A stretch of DNA of 64,000 nucleotides from Faecalispora sporosphaeroides DSM 1294 (GTDB taxonomy: Bacteria; Bacillota; Clostridia; Oscillospirales; Acutalibacteraceae), in assembly GCA_000383295.1 (NCBI GenBank), contig KB911067.1:372001-436000 (forward strand), written 5' to 3'. Of this stretch, positions 8,825 to 16,357 are shown piece after piece. Made by a program: the position numbers and the translations under genes. The number at the start of each line of letters is the position of its first letter. Positions within the stretch are counted from its first letter, which is position 1. Under the pieces are notes generated by a model. The model had not been told where the DNA came from. It did no database searches and saw nothing but the letters and a program-made list of their open reading frames with translations.

Positions 8825-10696
8825 TCAATCCGCAAAATTGGGCATGTCGCCCTCCTCGTGGCCGGCTCCTTCAAAATAGACCTGGTACCACAGCAGGAAC
8901 ACAAATACCGTCCAGATGCGGCGGCTGTAATCGCGTCGGCCCTTAAAGTGGTCGTCCAGATACCGCAGAAGCTCCTCCGTGTGGAAAAACTGCTTTGCCA
9001 GATCGGACGAAAACGCGTCCTTCACGATTTGGTAGTACCGCTCGTCGCGCAGCCACACGCGGGTTGGCACCGGGAAGCCCAGCTTCTCCTTCTCCGCGGT
9101 GCGCGCGGGCAGGTGCCGCAGCGCCGCCTGACGCATGGCGTATTTGGTGGTTTTGTTCTTCAGCCGCAGGCTCTTCGGGATCGCCGACGCCACACGGAAC
9201 ACCTCTTTATCCAGGAACGGCACGCGCAGCTCCAAGGAGTTTGCCATGCTCATCCGGTCGGCCTTCAGCAGAATATCGCCCACCATCCACAGGTTGATGT
9301 CCAGGTACTGCATGCGGGTCACGTCGTCCAAATCCTTCACGCGGTCGTAATACGGCTTTGTCAGCGTCTGCGGGCGTGTTGCGATGGACGGGTCCTTGAG
9401 CAGGCGCAGCTTATCCTCGTAGCCGAACATTTTGGCGTTGCCGATAAAGCTCTCGTTCGTGGGGAGCTCACCGCGCGTGAGAAAGCCCTGCCCCACAAAG
9501 TGCCACGGCACCTTCTGCACCACGCGGCGCAGGAACGTGCGCAGCCACTGGGGCAGCTTATGGTAATTGCGGAATACATCCGGCTCGTTGTAAACGGTGT
9601 AGCCGCCAAACAGCTCGTCGGCGCCCTCGCCGGACAAAACCACCTTTACATACTCGCTCGCCAGCTTTGAAACAAAGAACAGCGCAATGCACGACGGGTC
9701 GGCCAGCGGCTGATCCATATGGTACTGCACCTTTTTGATGTTGCCCCAGAATTCCTCCGAGGTAATCAGCTTTTTGTGGTGCTCCACGCCGATCTCCTTC
9801 GAGAGGCTTTCGGCCCAGTCGATTTCGTTGTACTTTTCGCCGAAATCAAAGCCGACGGTAAAAGTTTTCTGCCCCGGAAAATACGTGGCCACATAGCTCG
9901 AATCCACACCGCTCGACAGAAAGCAGCCCACCTCCACGTCGCTGATCTTGTGGCACTCAACCGACTCCTCGAACACCTTTTCAATCCGGTCGATCGCTTC
10001 CTCCTCCGAAAGAGACTCGTCCGGGTCAAAGCGCGGCTCCCAGTAACGGGTGGTGGTCACTTTGCCGTCTCGCAGCCACAGGTAGTGGGCGGGCAGCAGG
10101 CAGAAAACGCCCTCAAAAAATGTCTTGGGCGGAACGGCGTACTGAAAAGACAGGTAGTTGTTCAGCGTATCGTAATCCAGGCGCTTCTCAAAGCCAGGGA
10201 ACTCCAGAATGCTCTTGATCTCGGAGCCGTACACAAAGTGGCCGTTGACCGTGGTGTAGTGCAGCGGCTTAATGCCGAAGAAATCCCGCGCGATAAACAG
10301 GGATTTGTCCTGCGTGTTCCAGATTGCGAACGTGAACATGCCGCGCAGGCGGTTCAGCAGGTCCTCGTGCCATTCCTCAAAGCCGTGGAGCAGCACCTCC
10401 GAATCCGTTTGCGTCGTGAACACGTGGCCCTTCTCTATCAGCTCCGCGCGCAGCTTCTGGTAATTGTAGATCTCACCGTTGAAGGTGAGCACCAGCGTTT
10501 TATCCTCGTTGAAAATCGGCTGGTCGCCCGTAGACGACACGTCGATGATGCTCAGGCGGCGGAATCCCATCGAGATATCGTCCGTCTGAAAGGCGCCGCT
10601 GCTGTCCGGCCCGCGGTGCGTGATCTTATCGGTCATGCTTTTCAGCACGGCCTCCCTGTCAATGATTTCGCCTGTAAATCCGCATATTCCACACAT
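8825..10696 (-). CDS. asnB: asparagine synthase (glutamine-hydrolysing)
   Basis: 623 residues, the normal AsnB length. It makes asparagine from aspartate, glutamine and ATP. The N-terminal class II glutaminase domain begins MCGICGF with the nucleophile Cys2 exposed after Met removal and includes HRGPD and FNGEIYN. The synthetase domain holds the PP-loop SSGVDSS at residues 261-267 and GEGADELFGGY. RBS GGAGAAGGGG precedes the ATG. It follows the CpXC gene by 123 nt and ends in a strong terminator. The class also includes enzymes that amidate other carboxylates, but the housekeeping context favours asparagine synthesis. Confidence 0.93.
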   Translation of the reverse strand: MCGICGFTGEIIDREAVLKSMTDKITHRGPDSSGAFQTDDISMGFRRLSIIDVSSTGDQPIFNEDKTLVLTFNGEIYNYQKLRAELIEKGHVFTTQTDSEVLLHGFEEWHEDLLNRLRGMFTFAIWNTQDKSLFIARDFFGIKPLHYTTVNGHFVYGSEIKSILEFPGFEKRLDYDTLNNYLSFQYAVPPKTFFEGVFCLLPAHYLWLRDGKVTTTRYWEPRFDPDESLSEEEAIDRIEKVFEESVECHKISDVEVGCFLSSGVDSSYVATYFPGQKTFTVGFDFGEKYNEIDWAESLSKEIGVEHHKKLITSEEFWGNIKKVQYHMDQPLADPSCIALFFVSKLASEYVKVVLSGEGADELFGGYTVYNEPDVFRNYHKLPQWLRTFLRRVVQKVPWHFVGQGFLTRGELPTNESFIGNAKMFGYEDKLRLLKDPSIATRPQTLTKPYYDRVKDLDDVTRMQYLDINLWMVGDILLKADRMSMANSLELRVPFLDKEVFRVASAIPKSLRLKNKTTKYAMRQAALRHLPARTAEKEKLGFPVPTRVWLRDERYYQIVKDAFSSDLAKQFFHTEELLRYLDDHFKGRRDYSRRIWTVFVFLLWYQVYFEGAGHEEGDMPNFAD

Positions 10697-10819
10697 AATC
10701 TGATTTGTTCCCCTTCTCCGGTCAAAAGTGTTTCCGCGAGAGGGATACCGTTGCGCTTTTTCCCCGCTTTCGGCCGGAAAAAGACACGGATCTCCTTCTT
10801 GCGGCGCACCCGTTTCTGC

Positions 10820-11452
10820 TTATTGCTCCAGCAGCGTTCTGGCCAGCGCCGAATCGACCAGCTGAAAGCCCGATTCCTGAAAATCAACACGCTCCGCGGC
10901 GCGAAGCGATTTTTCATATACCTCCAGCCGCACTCCCTGGTACACCGGCTTTTCCTCTCCTCGCAGGAACATGGAAAAGCCGAGGTAGTCCAGCTCTTCG
11001 CTCTGTGTTAAAAAGAATGCTTTTTCCACTTTCATCTGCTGCTTGCGCTCGGTCAGCTCCTGCAGCGCCAGCTTGACCATCTCCAGCGCCACGTCGTTCA
11101 GGCCGCTTTCAAAGATCATCACTTTTTCTTTCAGCTCGGCGGGTGTGAGCACCAGCCGCTTTTTCAGCCCGGCAAGCGCCGGGTGCCGCTGCTCCGCCTC
11201 AATCACCTGCTGGGTACGCCCCGCCGGGGAAAGACAGACCAAAAACCCGCGCTCTTTGTCGTGATACAGGCAGGGGTACACCATCTGCGCACGGTAACCG
11301 CAGTCCGGGCATTCCCAGCAAAACAGGGTCTCGTTTAGAATCTGCTCCCGCTGCTCCGGGTCGGCCGAAGCGTCGATTTCGACCCACATGCGGCTTTTGT
11401 TCACCGCCCCGCAGCCGGGGCAGCTGAGCTCTTTGGTGATGCAGGCTGACAC
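10820..11452 (-). CDS. CpXC-domain protein
   Basis: 210 residues. The N-terminus has two CxxC pairs, CPGC (about residues 10-13) and CWECPDCGY (about 45-53), typical of the CpXC domain, a probable zinc-binding module of unknown function. The C-terminal half is helical and charged. Start is GTG (11450-11452) with GGGGGTG upstream. It lies 20 nt after mnmA and before asnB, so it is probably co-transcribed with them. Cytosolic; no enzymatic motif seen. Confidence 0.8.
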   Translation of the reverse strand: MSACITKELSCPGCGAVNKSRMWVEIDASADPEQREQILNETLFCWECPDCGYRAQMVYPCLYHDKERGFLVCLSPAGRTQQVIEAEQRHPALAGLKKRLVLTPAELKEKVMIFESGLNDVALEMVKLALQELTERKQQMKVEKAFFLTQSEELDYLGFSMFLRGEEKPVYQGVRLEVYEKSLRAAERVDFQESGFQLVDSALARTLLEQ

Positions 11453-11472
11453 AATAACACCCCCGTCGCTTC

Positions 11473-12540
11473 TTATAAAATCGTTCCGCCGCCCACCACC
11501 AGATCATCCTGGTAGAACACAACGGCTTGTCCCGGCGTAACGGCGCGCTGCGGCTCGTCGAACAGCACGCGCACCTTTTCTTCCCCATCGGGCAGCACCC
11601 GCGCGGCCGCGGGCCTTGCCTGGTAGCGAACCTTGGCCTGCACATGCAGCTCGGCCGGCGGCTCGTCAAAGGCAATCCAGTTCAGATCGCCGGCGGCCAG
11701 CTCCGAAGCGTACTGGCTGCCCTCCGGCCCCAGAACGATCCGGTTGTGCCCGGCGTCGATCGCATTCACATACATCGGCTGCGGAAAGCTGACTCCAAGG
11801 CCCTTGCGCTGGCCCACGGTATAATGGGTAATCCCCTTGTGGCGGCCGAGCACACGGCCCCCGGCGTCCACAAAATCGCCTGCGGGCGGCTCTTTGCCCG
11901 TATACCGGCGGATAAAGCCCGCGTAATCCTTGTTTTCCACAAAGCAGATTTCCTGACTGTCCGGCTTTTTTGCCACGGGCAGCCCGGCCTCCTGCGCCAT
12001 GCGGCGCACCTCGGGCTTTTCCAGCTCCCCCAGCGGGAACAGCGTGTGCGCCAGCTGGCGCTGCGTCATGGAGTACAGCACGTAGCTCTGGTCCTTCCCG
12101 GCGGGGGAACGGTACAGCAGCCAGCGGCCGTTTTGATTCTGCCGCACAATCGCGTAATGCCCGGTAGCGACGGCGTCAAAGCCGAGCTGCTGCGCCCGGC
12201 GCAGCATTTCTTCAAACTTTAAATACCGGTTGCAGTTGATGCAGGGGTTCGGCGTGCGCCCGGCCTGGTAATCCTTTGCAAAGGGCTCGATCACATCGCG
12301 CTCGAATTCCTCGGTGAAATTCATCACCAGATGCTCGATTCCCAGCCGGTAGCAAACGCGGCGCGCGTCATCTATGTCATCCAAAGAGCAGCAGCCGCCG
12401 CTCTGGCTTGTGCACATGTACTCGTCCGGGCGCAGACGCATTGTCACCCCGGTTACCTCATACCCTTGCCTTTGCAGCAAAAGAGCAGCGACAGAGCTAT
12501 CCACCCCGCCGCTCATTCCCAGCAGTATTTTTTTGCTCAT
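11473..12540 (-). CDS. mnmA: tRNA-specific 2-thiouridylase MnmA
   Basis: 355 residues. It installs the 2-thio group on U34 of tRNA-Lys/Glu/Gln using ATP and a relayed sulfur. Visible are the PP-loop GMSGGVDSS (residues 8-16), the catalytic Cys100 in NPCINCN and the second catalytic Cys199 in PDSQEICFV, matching the Cys102/Cys199 pair of E. coli MnmA. The start overlaps the stop of the upstream flavodoxin-like gene by 4 nt (ATGA), so the two are translationally coupled. Housekeeping gene; assignment secure. Confidence 0.96.
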   Translation of the reverse strand: MSKKILLGMSGGVDSSVAALLLQRQGYEVTGVTMRLRPDEYMCTSQSGGCCSLDDIDDARRVCYRLGIEHLVMNFTEEFERDVIEPFAKDYQAGRTPNPCINCNRYLKFEEMLRRAQQLGFDAVATGHYAIVRQNQNGRWLLYRSPAGKDQSYVLYSMTQRQLAHTLFPLGELEKPEVRRMAQEAGLPVAKKPDSQEICFVENKDYAGFIRRYTGKEPPAGDFVDAGGRVLGRHKGITHYTVGQRKGLGVSFPQPMYVNAIDAGHNRIVLGPEGSQYASELAAGDLNWIAFDEPPAELHVQAKVRYQARPAAARVLPDGEEKVRVLFDEPQRAVTPGQAVVFYQDDLVVGGGTIL

Positions 12541-13052
12541 GCTTTCGTATCCCCGTCCTGTTCGCGCAGCTCCAGCTTTCCGTCATCCGTCAGGCGGAAC
12601 GCTTTTCGTTCCGCCTTCACATCGTAAATCAGCTCCCGTGTCGCCTGCAAATCCAATATGTGGGGGCAAACCGCTCCGGCCTGCTCCAGCTCCTGGCGCA
12701 TTAGATTCACGGCCTCGCCGGCGCCGCCGGCGTGAGTGATGAATCCGTATACCGTTTTCCCGCGCAGATCGTATTCCCGAATAAAGTCGTTCACCGCCGG
12801 CGTGATGTTCCCGGCCCAAACCGGCGACGCCACGATCAGCGTTTCATATTCGGCAATATCGGAATCCACGGGAAGAATATCGCCGCTCTTGCGGCGGATC
12901 GCGTCGTACACGCCCAGCGTATACGCGCCGACCAGGCCCCGGCGGGCAATTTCTTTCAGCTCCACAAAATCGGCGTCCAGCGATTTTGCCATGCAGCCGC
13001 ACAGCTTTTTTGTTTTCCCTGTCTGGGAAAAACAGACGATCAATGGTTTCAT
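12537..13052 (-). CDS. flavodoxin-like protein
   Basis: 171 residues with the flavodoxin fold: the N-terminal FMN phosphate-binding loop FSQTGKTKKL (residues 8-17), then ASPVWAGNITPAVNDFI and a GFITHAGGAG segment near 105-114. Likely a small FMN-binding electron carrier or reductase. It lies 12 nt after the acidic protein gene and overlaps mnmA by 4 nt. A link to mnmA function is not established; the pairing may be only operonic. The redox partner is unknown. Confidence 0.82.
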   Translation of the reverse strand: MKPLIVCFSQTGKTKKLCGCMAKSLDADFVELKEIARRGLVGAYTLGVYDAIRRKSGDILPVDSDIAEYETLIVASPVWAGNITPAVNDFIREYDLRGKTVYGFITHAGGAGEAVNLMRQELEQAGAVCPHILDLQATRELIYDVKAERKAFRLTDDGKLELREQDGDTKA

Positions 13053-13064
13053 GCCGGCGCTCCC

Positions 13065-13595
13065 TTATTCTTCCGCGGGAGGAATCACACTGCCGTCTGT
13101 CTCGTCGGCCGCTTCGCCGGAGGTATTTGTTTCGGAGGTGCTGAACTCCTCATCATACTCTGCGGTGCCGTGAGAATGGGTTCTCCCCACTCCGTCAACC
13201 CGGCGCAAATCACGCTCATCCTCGTACATATCGTCGTCGTAGCTGTCGAATTCGGCGTCGTGTGTCTGGCCGGTATAACAGTCCTCATAGTCCTCGTATT
13301 CGTTGTAATCGTCCTCTTCCTCGTCGGTGAGCTCCTCCAGACGGCTCAAAGCGCGGTCCAAACGGCGGCGGGAATTTTCCAGCGCCAGGCAATGGCGCTC
13401 CGTCTCCTCCAGGTTTTTGTCGCGCAGATTATTGAAATAGTATTTTCCCAAAGCAATATACGCGCGGTCGATGTTCTTTTCCTCACAACGTACCACGGCC
13501 TTGATCCGGTTAATCAGCGCGTTCTTTCGGTTGGCTTCCACTACAAAATCAATCGCTTTTGTCACATTGGATGCGACGGAAGATAAAATTTTCAT
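13065..13595 (-). CDS. acidic hypothetical protein
   Basis: 176 residues. The first 95 are a helical, coiled-coil-prone region (NRKNALINRIKAVVRCEEKN and onward), the rest a highly acidic, Asp/Glu/Tyr-rich tail that looks disordered. No signal peptide or membrane span. ATG 13595 has AAGGAG just upstream. It heads the leftward run with the flavodoxin-like gene and mnmA; a TATAAT-like -10 lies at 13681-13686 with a poor -35. Family not recognised. Confidence 0.7.
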   Translation of the reverse strand: MKILSSVASNVTKAIDFVVEANRKNALINRIKAVVRCEEKNIDRAYIALGKYYFNNLRDKNLEETERHCLALENSRRRLDRALSRLEELTDEEEDDYNEYEDYEDCYTGQTHDAEFDSYDDDMYEDERDLRRVDGVGRTHSHGTAEYDEEFSTSETNTSGEAADETDGSVIPPAEE

Positions 13596-13742
13596 AGCTT
13601 CTCCTTTATCCGCTGCACCGTTCCGCTTGATTTACCGGGTGGCCCGGCCGGAACGGCAAATTTTTTCAATTGCTGCCCTTATTATATCGCAAAAGGCCTT
13701 GGAATAACAGAAAATTTTTGTGAATTTTTTAGAACCTCTTTT

Positions 13743-14207
13743 TCAGCAAACCGGGGCGGCACCGTCTCCCACGCAGAGGTTCACCACCCGCGCCGGCAGG
13801 CCGGAAAGCTGCGCCACACGCTCCACCGTCAGCGGGCTGTACCACTCGCACCAGTCCGGCAGCCTGTCCTGTAGCAGGAGGCAGGCCGCGAAATAATCCG
13901 CCTGATTCTCCAGCCGCGGCATACACAAGTTTGTCGTTTCCGCAAGCTCAATCGCGTTCGTTTTCCCGTGCAGCAGAACGTGCCCCAGCTCATGCGCGCA
14001 CACATACGCGCGCAGCTCCGGCGGGACGCCGAGATTCAGCACAACGGTAAAACGCTGCTGAAAACAAAGGCAAAAACCGTTCACCGACCCGGGCAGATCC
14101 TGCCATAGCACGGGGATGCCCAAATGGTCGCACAGCTCAAAAACATCGCCGCCGCCAAGCCGCAGCCTGAGCGATCGAACCAGCCGGTCAATCCTTTGAT
14201 TCGTCAT
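13743..14207 (-). CDS. ImmA/IrrE-family metallopeptidase
   Basis: 154 residues. The zinc-binding HELGH motif lies near residue 73 (YVCAHELGHVLLHG), followed by the conserved ENQADYFAACLLL segment. Such proteins cleave the XRE repressor encoded beside them to induce a mobile element or stress genes (ImmR/ImmA in ICEBs1). The start overlaps the upstream XRE gene by 20 nt, so they form a coupled pair. The pair sits next to tRNA-Arg and broken genes, which fits residual mobile DNA. The trigger is unknown. Confidence 0.85.
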   Translation of the reverse strand: MTNQRIDRLVRSLRLRLGGGDVFELCDHLGIPVLWQDLPGSVNGFCLCFQQRFTVVLNLGVPPELRAYVCAHELGHVLLHGKTNAIELAETTNLCMPRLENQADYFAACLLLQDRLPDWCEWYSPLTVERVAQLSGLPARVVNLCVGDGAAPVC

Positions 14208-14574
14208 TTTCTCCCTCCTCCGGAATAGCGATCGCCGCCGCCACCCGGATTGCATTCACGATTTTTTCACGGTCCGCTTCGGAAAGAGGCGCGCCGTTAA
14301 ACATCAGCCCCTGCTGATTTTTCAGAATGTTCGTAAAGCGGTCAATGACGGTATTGACCTCCTGTTGGGGCTGCGGTTCCTCTCGGATGCCGAGCAGCGT
14401 GTCCGTGCTCACATGGAACAGGCGCGCCAGCCGAGCCAATAGCTCGCTGTCCGGCTCACGCCTGCCCTGCTCATACATCCCCACTGCCGAGGCGGAAATG
14501 CCCAGGCGCCTCGCCAGCTCCGCCTGGGTCAGGCCGTATTCTGTCCGTAGTTTTTTCAGTTCCGCCGAAAACAT
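14188..14574 (-). CDS. XRE-family repressor paired with ImmA-like peptidase
   Basis: 128 residues. The N-terminal helix-turn-helix spans about residues 5-60 (LKKLRTEYGLTQAELARRLG, then SASAVGMYEQGRREPDSELL). The C-terminal part is helical and ends acidic. ATG 14574 was chosen; a GTG three codons upstream is possible. A promoter at 14691-14719 overlaps a motif repeated 90 bp away in front of the rightward genes, so the protein may control both directions. Likely cleaved or inactivated by the ImmA-like partner, by analogy. Confidence 0.87.
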   Translation of the reverse strand: MFSAELKKLRTEYGLTQAELARRLGISASAVGMYEQGRREPDSELLARLARLFHVSTDTLLGIREEPQPQQEVNTVIDRFTNILKNQQGLMFNGAPLSEADREKIVNAIRVAAAIAIPEEGENDESKD

Positions 14575-14690
14575 AACGCTCACCCATTCCGAAATTTCAC
14601 CGTACGGCCGGGGCGCACCCGCGCCTGCCGAGCGGCACGCCGCCCGCGCAAACGGCGTTGCCGTTCGCACCCGGGGGCTTTGATGGGGCC

Positions 14691-14719
14691 ATTTTATCAC
14701 ACATTTCGTGTTTTTTCAA
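14691..14719 (-). promoter_or_regulatory. promoter of the XRE/ImmA pair
   Basis: Minus strand TTGAAA (14714-14719), 17-bp spacer, TAAAAT (14691-14696). The spacer contains the ACACGAAATGT part of the repeated motif. Confidence 0.65.
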
Positions 14720-14796
14720 GAGCAAATTCTGAAAATGATAGTGCCTTGCCCGCCACTGTCCCATTTATCTCCCTGTGCTTATTTTATCGAACATTT
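14691..14796. repeat. two copies of a 16-bp operator-like motif
   Basis: ATTTTATCACACATTT (14691-14706) and ATTTTATCGAACATTT (14781-14796), same orientation, 90 bp apart, two mismatches. One overlaps the leftward promoter, the other lies just upstream of the rightward promoter. Candidate binding sites of the XRE protein. Confidence 0.5.
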
Positions 14797-14810
14797 GTTT
14801 TATATTTCTA

Positions 14811-14839
14811 TTGCAGTTCGGGTATTGCTATGATATGAT
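14811..14839 (+). promoter_or_regulatory. promoter of the coiled-coil/sigma-like pair
   Basis: TTGCAG (14811-14816), 17-bp spacer, TATGAT (14834-14839), about 90 bp before the first start codon. Confidence 0.6.
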
Positions 14840-14928
14840 GAAGTTCGACAAGCCCCGGTAATTCCATTCCACTCTGCCGCGCTTTGTCATTCAGTCTACA
14901 CGTTTTGTGTATAAGAAGGAGAAATGAC

Positions 14929-15165
14929 ATGGATTATACGAGTTGGGGAGAAGAATACCTGAACGAGGCGCAGGCGCTCAAAGCCAGAATTGACAGTTTG
15001 CGCAGACAGCTGAAAACCGCCGCTCCCAATGAGGCCAAGCAGCTGAACGAACGCGTCGCGCTGATGTATTCGATGTACCTGGACTGCCGCGAAACCGGGC
15101 GGCTGCTGCAAAGCTTTGCAAAAGGAAGGGGGACGCGCCGTGAAAAGGAAACGCCTGTCGCTTGA
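14929..15165 (+). CDS. small coiled-coil protein
   Basis: 78 residues, almost fully helical with heptad-like spacing (YLNEAQALKARIDSLRRQLK, then LNERVALMYSMYLDCRETGR). ATG 14929 has AAGGAGAA 5 nt upstream. It overlaps the next gene by 26 nt, suggesting translational coupling and perhaps partnership with that HTH protein. Similar small proteins accompany phage-type sigma-like regulators in Firmicutes mobile elements, which is a resemblance in arrangement only. Function unknown. Confidence 0.7.
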   Translation: MDYTSWGEEYLNEAQALKARIDSLRRQLKTAAPNEAKQLNERVALMYSMYLDCRETGRLLQSFAKGRGTRREKETPVA

Positions 15166-15448
15166 CCAGTTCACAGAGGGCCTTGCCGGGGTGCAGGAGT
15201 ACCTTCGACAGGGGGAATCAACAGATGCGGAATACCGCCGCATGCTGCATACGCTGCGCCGCGCCATGGAGGGCGAGCTCACCGACCGCCAGCGCCAGTG
15301 CGTGCAGCTCTGCTTTTTTGAGGGCTGTACTGCACGGCAGGCGGCAAAAGAGCTCTGCATTCACGAATCGACCGTCAGCCGGCACCTGAAAAAGGCGCGC
15401 TTGCGGCTGGGGCGTGTGCTCCGCTATTCGTTCGACCGGCTGGAATAA
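15140..15448 (+). CDS. sigma-70 region 4-like HTH protein
   Basis: 102 residues from a GTG start at 15140 with GGAAGGGGG upstream; a TTG at 15116 is open but lacks a site. The C-terminal half shows sigma region 4 character: LTDRQRQCVQLCFFEGCTAR, then AAKELCIHESTVSRHLKKAR. No region 2 is present, so it is a regulator or phage-type late activator rather than a complete sigma factor. It ends three bases before the tRNA-Arg promoter. With the neighbouring XRE/ImmA pair it may be what is left of an integrative element's control module. Confidence 0.75.
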   Translation: MKRKRLSLDQFTEGLAGVQEYLRQGESTDAEYRRMLHTLRRAMEGELTDRQRQCVQLCFFEGCTARQAAKELCIHESTVSRHLKKARLRLGRVLRYSFDRLE

Positions 15449-15450
15449 TG

Positions 15451-15479
15451 TTGACAAACGCTCTGTCCTGCTGTAAAAT
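15451..15479 (+). promoter_or_regulatory. promoter of tRNA-Arg(CCT)
   Basis: TTGACA (15451-15456), 17-bp spacer, TAAAAT (15474-15479), about 45 bp before the tRNA. Confidence 0.8.
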
Positions 15480-15524
15480 GAAACAGCTAATTTCCCGCAG
15501 GATAGAGCGGGCAGTTTCTTATTT

Positions 15525-15601
15525 GTCTCCGTAGCTCAGCTGGATAGAGCGTTCGCCTCCTAAGCGAAAGGCCGCGCGTTCAAATCGCGCCGGGGACGCC
15601 A
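15525..15601 (+). tRNA. tRNA-Arg (anticodon CCT)
   Basis: A full cloverleaf can be folded by hand: acceptor GTCTCCG/CGGGGAC with one G-T pair, D stem GCTC/GAGC, anticodon stem TTCGC/GCGAA with loop CTCCTAA, T stem GCGCG/CGCGC, and an encoded CCA. The 3' end of a tRNA-Arg is a frequent integration site, and the DNA on both sides carries element-like genes. Confidence 0.97.
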
Positions 15602-15618
15602 GAAGATTCGGCCGAAAT

Positions 15619-15719
15619 AGATGCAGGGCTGAAAAATCCAGTATCTATGCGGCTTTGTGAGGGTTTTGAATGAATCATTCAAGGCCCTCATTTTTCATAG
15701 ATACAGCTTGTCTGCATCT
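15619..15719 (+). repeat. nested inverted repeats downstream of tRNA-Arg
   Basis: Three nested pairs: AGATGCAG/CTGCATCT outermost, GTATCTATG (15641-15649)/CATAGATAC (15696-15704), and the inner terminator stem (15659-15689). Directly after comes the tandem TGCACCCTGCTGCACCCTGC. This is more structure than termination needs and may mark an old attachment or excision site. Confidence 0.45.
15659..15695 (+). terminator. terminator of tRNA-Arg
   Basis: 14-bp stem GAGGGTTTTGAATG/CATTCAAGGCCCTC with two G-T pairs and a short loop, then ATTTTT. Confidence 0.8.
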
Positions 15720-15769
15720 TATGCACCCTGCTGCACCCTGCTTTTTAACAGGAATGAAAGGGGTATCGA

Positions 15770-16240
15770 ATGAAACTGCGTTTTTTGTGGCAGCAGACCC
15801 AGCAAATAGCCGGTCTTATCTATGCGACCATTCGATACAATGACAAACTTCCAGACAAAGATACGTATGTCGGTTCTGTTGAATATTCTCCTCCTTTCTC
15901 CGGCAAGTGGGTTGTCGCAAATGGAGGTGTAGACGTAGAAACCTCACATTCATGGGATATTTATCCGCAGCGGTATGCCTAAGATTTTGTGATTCTGGAT
16001 GACGAGGCAAGCAGTTATTCCGGATCAGGCAACACAAGTGAGCCGCACCTCCATTTTCAAGTACAGAACACAAAGAATTTTTATTTTTCCATAGGATTGC
16101 CGATACGGTTTACATCCATAAGAAAATCTCCAATACCGAATCACGAACGGTCAGACCCACGTCAGGCACCAAATGATGAGGATCTTGATGATTGTTATAT
16201 TGCCCGCGGATTGGCGGTGCAGAATCAAACCAAATCATAA
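15770..16240 (+). pseudogene. broken M23-family peptidase
   Basis: One reading frame carries N-terminal text like VEYSPPFSGKWVVANGGV and SHSWDIYPQRYA, an in-frame TAA (15980-15982), then DFVILDDEAS and directly SGNTSEPHLHF, the end of an M23 domain with its HLH zinc motif. The stop replaces the Tyr usual in RYAYDF. The text between SYSG and SGNTSEP, where the first zinc ligands and core sheet should be, is missing, so there is an internal deletion plus a nonsense codon. Total 157 codons against 250 or more in intact relatives. The residual 70- and 83-residue pieces should be inactive. Confidence 0.8.
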
Positions 16241-16289
16241 AACAGAAAGCATCGTTTTATTGCACTCACAAACCAATATCAAATAACAC

Positions 16290-16320
16290 TTGACTTCCCC
16301 CTTGGGGGCTGGCTTAAGAT
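16290..16320 (+). promoter_or_regulatory. MerR-type promoter with 19-bp spacer
   Basis: TTGACT (16290-16295) and TAAGAT (16315-16320) are 19 bp apart, with a CCCCCTTGGGGG dyad (16297-16308) in the spacer. This over-long spacer is the hallmark of promoters twisted into activity by MerR proteins; here it drives the merR-like gene itself. Confidence 0.75.
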
Positions 16321-16357
16321 AATCTTGAGAGCAATGAGAATAGTGTCAGGAGGAAAG

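Larger units (their letters stand above)
14575..14928. other. 354-bp divergent control region
   Basis: Lies between the leftward XRE gene and the rightward coiled-coil gene. It holds one promoter for each side and two copies of ATTTTATC-NN-ACATTT. The first 110 bp next to the XRE gene are GC-rich without a recognised feature. Confidence 0.7.

Noticed and set aside
9719-11011. Long plus-strand frames over asnB, lysS, ilvD, clpE and others
   Set aside because: All lie opposite well-supported genes and reflect codon bias at high-GC third positions.
14788-14801. LexA box (CGAACATTTGTTTT)
   Set aside because: One mismatch to GAAC-N4-GTTC in the second half-site, and the word is better explained as one of two copies of the XRE-like motif. 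SOS control stays possible but unsupported.
15770-15982. A small 70-residue gene of its own
   Set aside because: The text continues in the same frame after the stop as the rest of an M23 peptidase, so it is a pseudogene part.
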